A stretch of DNA of 64,000 nucleotides from Apiotrichum sp. Y4204. Lineage: Eukaryota > Basidiomycota > Tremellomycetes > Trichosporonales > Trichosporonaceae. Below, piece by piece: positions 56,137 to 64,000 of this stretch (the stretch's first letter is position 1; each line of letters starts with the position of its first letter). The notes beneath the pieces were generated by a model, which was not told the DNA's origin, ran no database searches, and saw only the letters and a list, made by a program, of their open reading frames with translations. Location: assembly GCA_025531455.1 (NCBI GenBank), contig JAMYHL010000050.1:240629-304628 (forward strand), in the 5' to 3' direction. The position numbers and the translations under genes are program-made.

Positions 56137-57689
56137 ATGAGCGGCAAGCTCCCAACGTTCGAGAACCTCCGCAACAGGAAGAGGAGCTTCACCGGTTAGT
56201 CACTTGTTCCCAATGGACGGTGCTAACCTCCAGAACGCTTCACCCAGCGCGTAGCGTCGACTTGGGGCCGGATGTCGACGAGTAAGTGCACTGTCCTCTG
56301 TTCCCCGTGAAGTGTGTTGATGATGCCCCAGGGCCCGAGACTCCAGCGGAGGCTGACGAGAGCGACCTGCTCACGTCGATCATCGCCGGGGACGACGACC
56401 CGTTCCGACTGAGTCCCAAGGTGCCTCGCAAGAAGAAATTCTCGTCCGAGAGTGAGTGGCCAAGGTTATCAAGTTTCAATATTAACTCCTTCATAGGCAC
56501 CGCGACGATAATTCCATATCGTCGCAAGGGCAAGACGGCTTTCCCCCAAGGCAACGGCTCTCCAGGGAAGCTCAGCACCCTCCCTGCTGGCTTCTCTCGT
56601 GATGCCAAAGGGAACATCAAGAACTACTCACGAGCCGCCATTCCCGAAGAGTGGCTCGGGGACTCGGACGTGCCTCCTGTCCCGGCGATCCCAAAGCGAT
56701 TTGCCACTCAGCGTTTCCGACCGGCGGTTGGCCCCAGCGGTACCTCGCGTACCACCGAGGCCTCTTCCTCAAAGGCCCCCTTTGCCCGTCCGGAGGCCCC
56801 CAAGCTCGAGGACTCGGCGGTGGCCAGCTCGGACGAGGACGGTGAGGAGGCGCTTCGCCTTCCGGCCGACCACCGCCGCACCCTCAAGGCTGGGTCGACC
56901 CCAGGCGTGAGCAAGCACGCCCAGGCTGTGGTCAACAAGCCTTACATTTACCGCTCGGCGCGCCAGGCTATCCCCAAGGAGCGGCTCCCTGTCCCCGATT
57001 TTGACGGCGAGGTCGCGTCCCATGGCGCCGAAGAGGGGCAATCTTCAAGGGTTGCGTCTCAGAGCTCGCTCGTTTCGGAGGGGAGGTCGAGCATCCTTGA
57101 CAAGACCGACGCCCTTGATGACCTCCGAAAGGCGACGGAACCCTCAGCTTCGGCTGACGGGAATTCGGTGGAGTCGGTCTCGCAGAACTCCAACCTGTCG
57201 GTAAAGAAGACGGGCTTCATCGACAAGCCTACCGTCATCAAGTCCGACAACCGCCGTCACACGTCCCAAGAGCCTGTGGTGTTTTGTGACACTCAAGAAG
57301 AGGGTACCAACTCCAAGTCTCCGGCTGGACCGAGCATTGAGAAGAACAGCGAGGCCGTGCCTCCTACCCCGCTCAAGCCCAGGTCCGCTGCCTCGATTGT
57401 CTCGTCCAGCTCAAGCCGCACGCCGCTGGGAATTGCCCTGCAGTTCCCGCATCATGTGGTCGACGCACTCGGCAAGGAGTGCATGTGGATGAGCGAGCCG
57501 ACCGGCGGCTACTGGCGGGTCACCCCGAAGGGCATGCAAAAGCTCGACGAGGTCCTCGCTGCTCAGCGACACCCGGCGGACGTCTCGTCCGATTCTAACT
57601 ACGACCAGCCGGAGGAGTCCGGGGTCATCGACCCTACAGTTGTGGAGGGTGTGGTTCGTGAGGCTGAGCGCAACACCGCCCTCGTGTAA
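56137..57689 (+). CDS. Hypothetical disordered protein
   Basis: Four exons are inferred (56137-56194, 56234-56281, 56332-56451, 56497-57689), giving 472 residues in frame. No known domain is seen. It begins MSGKLPTFENLRNRKRSFTE and is dominated by Ser, Pro, Glu and Lys, with basic-Pro runs (RFATQRFRP), acidic runs (SSDEDGEE) and serine tracts (SAASIVSSSSSR). Short hydrophobic or aromatic islands occur near the C-terminus (GIALQFPHHVVDALGKECMW, GGYWRVTPKGMQKLDEVL), which could be a small folded motif. The pattern suggests an unstructured scaffold or regulator in the nucleus or cytosol. A well-placed TATA box supports expression. The third intron (56452-56496) is 45 nt, a multiple of three and free of stops, so retaining it would add 15 residues. 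Confidence 0.75.
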
Positions 57690-57930
57690 CAGTTTGGCAA
57701 TCGGCTTCCCTCATCACCGCCCTCGTGTTGTACTCGCGTAGCTGTAGCTCAATGTGTCATTCAGATGTAACAGTCAGCTTAGTACATGTCCTTTGGAGCT
57801 GTGGTCCTGCTGTCGTCCCTTTTCAGATCCGGCTGTCAGGGTGATACATATCTCTGTCAATACGCGTTCTGGCTTCTTCCTCAATCTGAATTCAGGTAAC
57901 AGTGCGTACCCATTAAACCGCACACCTTGT

Positions 57931-59437
57931 TTACTGCTTCCCCGCAAGCTTCGGGTGGGCGAGGCACCTCTCACCGTCGGTGCGAATCGCGGCATTGCCG
58001 TAGTCGCGCTTCTCAAGTCCGTCGTCAGTCGGCCTAATGTCGCGCTCGAAGATGGCGGTCGGAAGTCCCATGGTGACGCAGGCATTGGGGACGTCCACGA
58101 TCGCCGCAACGTGCGATTCAACGGGAGCAGCCGAGAGAAGCAGGTCTGGTGTCAATTCTGCACAGGATACGTCACTCACGGGCCTGCTCGCGGGTATAGC
58201 CCAGACGCTGGATGTAGTCCATGCAGTTGAGCGCGGCCTGCTTGTACGCAACAGTGGCGTCCATAGAGTGCTGGGACCCATCGCCGTTGACCTCCACCGA
58301 GAGGCCCTCGAACACGATCTGCTCGTGGTACTTGGGGTCGATGGGCGAGGGCATGAAAATGGGCTGCTTGAGGCCAAGCTTTTCCACCCCATTCTTCATC
58401 ACACTGCACTTGAGGGTCGCAACGCCCGCCATCTCAATCGCGCCGCAGAACGACAGTTCGCCGTCGCCTTGGGAAAAGTGCAGGTCGCCGAGCGAGAGGT
58501 TCGCGCCGTCAATGTACACTGGGAAGTAGCAGCGCGAGCCGCGCGAGAGGTTCTGGAATCAGTGCCAGGAGTCGCCGGGGGCTCACCTTGATGTCGACAT
58601 TCCCACCATGCTCACGACCAGGAATCGTCCGCGCGCCCTCGGAGTAGATCTTCTTGCGGACGTCGGCAGGGAGATCCTGTCCGACGTACGCGCCTTGTTC
58701 CTCGGGGATGAGGGCCACTGCGGGGACTGCGTCTTTGTTGGCACTGACGAGCGCTCGCTCGCGCTTGTTCCAAGTGTCGAGAAGCTCCTGGCTGGGAGCA
58801 GTACCGATCAAGCCCTGTCGTCAGATCCGGCGGTCAAGCTGACATACAGGGTGAGGAATTCCGGCGAACCGGACACCAGGGATGTGACGGCTCGATGCGT
58901 AGATGCCCTCAAAGTCCCAAATAGCCTTGCAAGCCTTCGTGTCAAAGTCCTCGGAGAAAAGACCACCACCGTTTGTCTCTGATGGTTAGCAGCATGGTGC
59001 GAGATAACACTGACTCTCGAAAACGCCAGTGTATCCCCACTGCATCTGGGGGAACGGCAGAATGTCGAGAATGTCGACGATCAGGATGTCTCCGGCCTTG
59101 GCGCCCTCCACTGCAATCGGTCCTGAGAGGTTATGAATGCGGGTGAGATCGACGTTCTGGTATCAGCCCTGGCAGCGACCTGTGTCTCACCTTGACGTCG
59201 TCAGCATCGTCCGAGTTGTTAATCTGGCCGCCAGTCCACTCATGGCATTCGACATGGAACACCTCGCCCTGCTTGACAGTCGCGTAAGCCGGGATGTCGG
59301 GACTATCATCAGCTTGCGCATCACTGTGATACCCACTGCCAGCGGTTCATCAACCCGCTCTGTTCCGTCGCCGGCTGAAAGGGGTCGACCTTTACGACTG
59401 TCCGGTGTTCCTTCTTGTTGCCAGTGTTCTTGACCAT
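57931..59437 (-). CDS. Formamidase (FmdA/AmdA family)
   Basis: A multi-exon minus-strand gene encoding roughly 400 residues, matching the FmdA/AmdA formamidase-acetamidase family, which hydrolyses formamide to formate and ammonia. Landmarks: NRWHPDIPAYATVKQGEVF across the first intron (the N-R-W-H-P-D-I-P signature), CHEWTGGQINNSDDADDV, AGDILIVDILDI, GVRFAGIPHPG-like text, REHGGNVDIK, GDLHFSQGDGELSFCGAIEM with the metal-site acid and His, and TYRVS-like LSCAELTPD near the end. The last residues HPKLAGKQ show no targeting signal. The small subunit of fungal formamidases is usually about 410 residues, in line with this. It diverges from the membrane-protein gene, with about 1 kb between starts. 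Confidence 0.9.
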
Positions 59438-60443
59438 AATGATGATGAGGATGAGAAACAGAAGACGCCGTCAGACCCAAATACTTAAGTAGTCAGTTGA
59501 CGCGTGGGAACCAATAAGTCACGAGGAGGAGATTTCTGAGGTTTCTCCGCTCCGACTCAGGACGCACTGCTTCCTCTGCCCAATGCGAGGCCTGTCCTGC
59601 TCTTTTCGCCAGCGCTGCGCGCGTGGTCGCCGACCATCGGCTCTCGGGCAATCCGTAGTCCAGCGACCAAAGAGCCCAGGCCTGAGAACAGGTACTGAGT
59701 ACTTAGGCTACAGATACGGTATCGCGCGTGCACCTGAGCCGTACATGTACACACATGTGCGATGTGCGATAAGCTCAGTCTTATCTCACGTGCTGCTGGT
59801 CGTTTTGTCGGTCATGTCCGTGCCGGGCGGTTGGTTGTTCTGAGCCGAGTTCAAGCACCTCGTTACGAGCACAGCCAGTCACGAGACTCACCGTCGAGTG
59901 GTCGTCATCGAACTTTGCTGAAACTCTCCCACGCTGGAATGCCAAGACCGCGAAATCTCGGGTGTGAAGGTTGTTTCAACCGATGACCACCCGTTTCGGG
60001 TCTACTCGTCAACACCATCCTCTGATCCTCTACATACCGCTGCACAACCACTTGTCCGTGCCATTCGTGCTGCTAACTGCCATCTCGTTACAACCTCATC
60101 TTGATGCTTCGGGCCATCGCCGATTAACAACCCGGAACACAGTCTGGGTTTTGCACAGGAAATGGAAGTCAACGGAGAAAGAAACAACGAAAATGGGAAC
60201 CCAGCCATGCCGCCACAGTCATAACAGTAACTTTGGGCTGTTGTGCAAGTCTGGTTCTGTACCTTATCTCGGGAATCGAATTTAGTGGAGCGGCAAGAGG
60301 CAGGAGCCAGCTGAGAGCCCTTGGGAGCTCGGCGAATTAGTAGTGGCACCTCGATCCTATTTCCACGGAGCATAACCAGCAGACAGGAAGCATAACTTGG
60401 ATAAACGAGTCTCTCAGACCTCTCTTCTCCCCCTCAACTCACA
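59438..60443. other. Divergent intergenic region
   Basis: About 1 kb between the formamidase and the membrane-protein gene, transcribed away from each other. No other feature is recognised. Confidence 0.5.
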
Positions 60444-61911
60444 ATGGCCTCATGGACGATACTCGCCGCCGATCTGCTTCTGGGAGGCTCGCCGTGCACC
60501 CAGGCGGCCCTTCCTCTTCTCTCTTTCAACTTGTCGTTAGGTCCAGAATCAATTATGTTCGTGTCGGGAGCAACGATTTCCAGGGAGAAGTACAGATTGA
60601 TCGAGCCTTGGTCAAAGCACTAATGGAATCCCAAGCGTGAGCACACTCCCGTGAGGCATTCACTGAGAGCATGGCAGACCATCATTTGATCAAGTGCCCC
60701 GTCGTGTCGAGTATTTTGTGGCACCCGATTACCAGTCAATCAATCCGTTTTTCAACACAACCGGGACAGTCTGGAACATATCTACTTACTTGGGAGGTCG
60801 GTGGATCTGATGGGCTACGTGAGCTGATGTACAGGCGGCCAAGGACAAGAACCAATCGCTTTTCCGATGGCTTTGGGAAACTGGACTAGCAAGATCCTCG
60901 TTACCGTACCCCTCAACACCTCCTACATGTTAATAAACGGCAGTGTAGGACCAGCTTTTGGAACCTGGATGCTCGACTATGGGAAGACTGTGCCCCCCGG
61001 TGGTGTGACAACGCCGGGAATGGAAATGTACAATGCTTGGACGGCTCCCACAGTGCTACACACCAAAATGTTTGATCCCACAGAGCGATACTCCTTCATT
61101 ATGTCAATTGAAGAGATGGAATTACAACACTACGAGGATGGAACCGCAAATTGGACAGAACCCAGCGAGATAACCAGCAATATTGGACTTCACAGCATGA
61201 CATTCTTTCCATCCCTTTGGTAAGTGAGATCATTGCAGTACCGGTCAAACTCTTATCACAGGAATGGGACCAATGAGAACGCCACCACGACCAATTTGTC
61301 CAATACAACTGACACGCGCAACGCCGACAATGCAGATACAGCAACAAGTACTAAGGGTCAAGGAGGGAAGATTGCGGGAGCCGTGAGTTTCGCAGCTGTT
61401 TTGTTCGCGATTACTGGATAGCCTGACAACAGGTCGTGGGTAGCGTTGCTGGTGTCGCCCTACTCACTGCTGTTGCCATCTGGTTCTGGCGTCGGCGTCA
61501 CTCTCGCCGACTACCGCCCAATGACCCCAATTTTGACATTGACCCGAGCATAATGACGACGCCGTACCCTCCATCATGTTAGTGGGCCAGGGCGCAGCTA
61601 CTGTACTAATCCCAGTGGCTCCGGGCTACAATGTAGCTATGTACAAACCGCTGGATTCCACAGGCGGCTCGCCAGTCGCGCCCGTCACTCAGCTTGTTGG
61701 GAACACAGGCCCACCGCGTTGGGAAATCGATGCTGGCTCCATCCCGGCGCAGGAGGCGATTCCACCAGAGTACAACCCTGCCTGGATGGGGCGTGCTGGG
61801 GCCAGTTCGAACAATGCTGTGCCTCTCAGAAATGGCGCCAAATCGCAACCGCAACAGGGTGTACCGCCCCTGACGCCTCTGGAGGCGGAAGTAAAAGCTT
61901 TGTTCAGATAA
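60444..61911 (+). CDS. Single-pass membrane protein, lineage-specific
   Basis: The 3' exons are clear and the 5' end is uncertain. Around 60690-60830 an exon reads VEYFVAPDYQSINPFFNTTG. After an intron it continues GNWTSKILVTVPLNTSYMLI, then WTEPSEITSNIGLHSMTFFP, with several N-glycosylation sites (NTT, NIS, NWT, NTS). A Thr/Asn-rich stalk follows (NENATTTNLSNTTDTRN). Next, an exon starting near 61433 encodes one transmembrane helix (GSVAGVALLTAVAIWFW) followed by RRRHSRR and a Pro-rich cytosolic tail. The tail continues after another intron from LAPGYNVAMYKPL and ends at 61911. This extracellular domain, stalk, helix and Pro-rich tail layout is common in basidiomycete surface proteins of unknown function. 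I place the start at the ATG at 60444 (MASWTILAADLLL), but the first exon could differ. Confidence 0.6.
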
Positions 61912-62391
61912 CGTTGTGCCAAAGCCGGAGTGTACGGTATGTTTGACAATCTAAAGGTGTTCACCGCCTTATCATGATAAGTCCTTCTTTTTCGTTCGTG
62001 GAAACCAAGTGAAAGTGCGAGACGGCATCAAAGCGGTGCAGACATGACCACAAGTTGGCGTCTTGAGGCTCGAGCCAGCCTTTCTGGACTATGGTCCGAA
62101 ACACTGACCAAGATATGTCGCGGGGCGGGGCGGATGGTGACATGCTACGACAGACAAACATACAGATTTGGTGTTCGTCCATCTTCCCTGTTTCCTTCTC
62201 TGAATGTCCAGCTGCGATCTGAGGATATACTGTATCCATCAAGATAACGAGCCAATAAGATACATTAGAAGGTTTTTGTTATTGAAGGCAACAATACTGA
62301 AGCTGAGTGGCATCGGTGCTCCATACCTGAGCGTGACAGAGAGGGGAAGAGAGGCAATAGCCGGGGCAGTAGAAGCGATATCCAAACAAAG
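61912..62391. other. 3' intergenic region between convergent genes
   Basis: About 480 nt between the membrane-protein gene and the Cys-rich gene, which converge here. No feature is recognised. Confidence 0.45.
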
Positions 62392-63022
62392 TCAGGATGC
62401 ACTTTCCGGTCTTGGAAAGTCTGCTGTCAGTTCCCCAACTCACAGCGACTCACGTTCGGCGCAATACCACACCCCCTTGCATTTGGCATACTTGAGATCA
62501 TAGCATTGAGAGCATTGGCCTGGGTGTGTCGGTACTGATCACAAGATGCAAACCTACAGTTGCCGCAGAACGGCGGATCTGCCGAGTCGACACCGGCGTG
62601 GTGTCCGCAGTTGCAGCAGAAGATGTCTGTGGGTAAGCACAAGGAAGGCATCCCTGCGGCCGTCTAAGTAACCCCGATCCGAGAACTCACGGAGATGGCA
62701 AAACCACACGCCGCGTCGTTGCCCCCCTGCGTCCTCCTTGTTGTTCTTCTTCGGATAGCACCCGCTGTCCCCGCAGAAGCGGACGCCTGCGAGTAAGTGG
62801 CAGTGCACGGGTCACGGTGGCGCTCGGGTGCTCGGACACCCAGACGATCGAGGCTCGAGGCATAGCGCGTCGGGCGTACATGTGGCACGCACAAGCATAG
62901 CAGTAAAGGACGCCATTTTTAATGGCGCGACCGTTCCAGTCCTTCCACACAGGACGGCCACAGGGGCATGTCTGGCGTGAGTATCGCCATTGCGTCATCC
63001 AGTTACCGGGTACTTCTTTCAT
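62392..63022 (-). CDS. Cys-rich modular zinc-binding-like protein
   Basis: Five exons are inferred (63022-62893, 62786-62691, 62626-62558, 62519-62454, 62423 or 62420-62392), summing to 130 residues in frame with about 17 Cys. Every intron is phase 1 and the three internal exons are 96, 69 and 66 nt, so each is a symmetric cassette. Exon 1 contains QTCPCGRPVWKDWNGRAI followed by KNGVLYC, exon 2 CVRFCGDSGCY and RGVWFC, exon 3 HIFCCNCGHH and PPFCGN, exon 4 CQCSQCYDL and CKGVWYC. The motif G-V-[LW]-[YF]-C recurs at the end of three exons. The first module, C-x-C, a W-K core and a later C-x2-C, is reminiscent of a degenerate GATA finger (C-x2-C-x17-18-C-x2-C). Zinc binding is likely by composition; DNA binding is speculative. 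The N-terminus could have an additional upstream exon. I know no close family. Confidence 0.6.
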
Positions 63023-63878
63023 GTCAGCTTCGGTCGCTCGGTAGAATCAGACGAGGGACGCACACGCCATGAGGTCTTTCGTCTGTCATCGTTCAAGGCT
63101 TGACTTCGGTCTACTCTCCAAGCGAGGTGTAGCGTGTAGGAGGCGACAAGGGCAAAGCAAGTCCGGGGACGTGCTCGTATTGAACGGACAGCTGCCTTTT
63201 TATGCCATTCCTCTGTATGGAAGCACCACTTCGAAAAGAACCACGGGAATACGATCACAACGCACAACGCCTAGCGTGAAGGTCCCTTGGAGGACAGGTC
63301 GGATGGCGCTACAAGCATAGGCTGTCAGATGACTGAAGAGGTCACCGACAGGCTGGCTGGGAGTTCCCCTGGATGGTATGCTGCCCTCGTGCGATGTATC
63401 CATCGTTCCCGAGGTACAACAAGAACATCCTCCGCAGTAACTCATTCGCCTTTACACCTTGATAGGGATTTCGCACGTGGAAGAGTCGACCGGCTCTTCG
63501 CCAGTCAAGCAACAGCCTTGTCAGGCTTTTCTTCATCGTGGCGCTGCGGCTGACCTTGTCGTGACTAGTTAATCAGATCCAGGCTGTGAAGTCAAGCTAT
63601 GGCACATAGCGGTGGGCCCTGTGAAAAGGGGAATGTTTAGGCGTTATCTTTTCCATCATGGAGAGGTTGCAGTCGGCAAGAGTGCCACATCGTCCTGCCA
63701 CGGGACACGGAGAATGGTATCATCTAGATCCGACTCCTGCTCGAAACATTTACCGGCGGCTGCGACACCTAGGAACCTACAATAAAAGTGCCATACCCCA
63801 CTACATAGGTAAATAGCACTACCCCGCCGACGTATAGAACGTGAGCGCCCCCGCGCTAAGGCAGGATGCATATAAAGC
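63023..63878. other. Intergenic region before the tRNA-like sequences
   Basis: No gene is recognised. It holds the presumed promoter of the minus-strand Cys-rich gene. Frames on both strands lack domain-like text. Confidence 0.45.
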
Positions 63879-63960
63879 GGCTGATTGTCCGAGTGGTTAA
63901 GGAGCTTCCCTGCTATCTAGCCCAGGAAGTGGGTTATGAAGTCCTGCAGACTGGCCAAAA
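63879..63960 (+). tRNA. tRNA-Ser(GCT)-like 5' part, degenerate
   Basis: GGCTGAT, TG and a D arm TCCGAGTGGTTAAGGA are followed by an anticodon stem CTTCC/GGAAG with loop CTGCTA (anticodon GCT) and an 8-nt insert (TCTAGCCC) in the usual intron position. A TATAAA lies 8 nt upstream. However, no T arm (GTTCRA) and no 3' acceptor strand ATCAGCC are found downstream, so this looks like a truncated or pseudo-tRNA. Confidence 0.4.
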
Positions 63961-63971
63961 AGACGACTCCG

Positions 63972-64000
63972 ATTGCTGAGAGATTCGAACTCTCGCGGGC
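63972..64000 (-). tRNA. 3' part of a tRNA, cut by the window edge
   Basis: On the minus strand a T arm GAGAG-TTCGAAT-CTCTC is followed by the acceptor-strand text AGCAATC and, about 10 nt later, a TTTTT terminator. The 5' half lies beyond position 64000. The stem pattern fits a class II tRNA such as serine, but the anticodon is not visible. Confidence 0.55.

Noticed and set aside
1..64000. CRISPR arrays, insertion sequences, LTR elements or a DNA transposon
   Set aside because: No regularly spaced repeats, no terminal repeats and no transposase, integrase or reverse-transcriptase motifs were recognised.

Overview
The window is nuclear DNA from a filamentous or yeast-like fungus, almost certainly a basidiomycete. 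Reasons seen directly: protein genes are split by many short GT..AG introns (mostly about 40-60 nt, some only 30-35 nt), codons are GC-rich, and tRNA genes carry introns. Gene content (DPH5, PEX2, PDR-type ABC transporter, JEN-type carboxylate carrier, formamidase, HRI1-like and mug14-like proteins, F-box-like proteins beginning with a YPHIMDDI-type motif) fits Tremellomycetes, and the F-box-like family and intron style suggest Trichosporonales. That placement is inference, not proven.

Layout. 1-2605 has no recognisable gene. 2606-4370 is an AAAP amino-acid transporter. 4371-14816 is gene-poor: the only convincing gene is a Zn2Cys6 transcription factor (9453-10841), standing between about 5 kb and 4 kb of apparently non-coding DNA. 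14817-27775 is gene-dense: a vWA-domain protein with a Q/P/G/Y-rich leader, a class II aldolase/adducin (mug14-like), an HRI1-like protein, tRNA-Leu(AAG), an F-box-like protein, a LYC1-like GNAT, a possible small Pro/Ala-rich protein, a GH99-like protein with a fascin-like tail, and a LURP-one-like protein. 28950-37309 holds a full-length PDR-type ABC transporter and a secreted GH5 exo-beta-1,3-glucanase. 39875-50104 is a dense block: JEN-type transporter, NAD-dependent epimerase, DPH5, PEX2 and an FG-GAP/TIP-like membrane protein. 52020-63022 holds an SGNH/PC-esterase-like type II membrane protein with two predicted microexons, a second tRNA-Leu(AAG), a disordered protein, a formamidase, a single-pass membrane protein and a tiny Cys-rich protein built from symmetric exons. 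The window ends in a tRNA-Ser-like fragment on the plus strand and the 3' part of a tRNA on the minus strand.

How the genes work together. There is no obvious metabolic gene cluster. Carbon and nitrogen scavenging recurs (amino-acid and carboxylate import, formamidase, glycosidases, lysine-acetyltransferase-like enzyme), but this looks like ordinary chromosomal neighbourhood. No bacterial, viral, CRISPR or transposon sequence was recognised. The most unusual items are the exon-modular Cys-rich protein near 62.4-63.0 kb, the microexon-containing SGNH-like gene, the paired tRNA-Leu genes with unrelated introns, and the non-coding stretches around the zinc-cluster gene. Exon models were built by hand; wherever I summed exon lengths they kept frame, but they have no transcript support.
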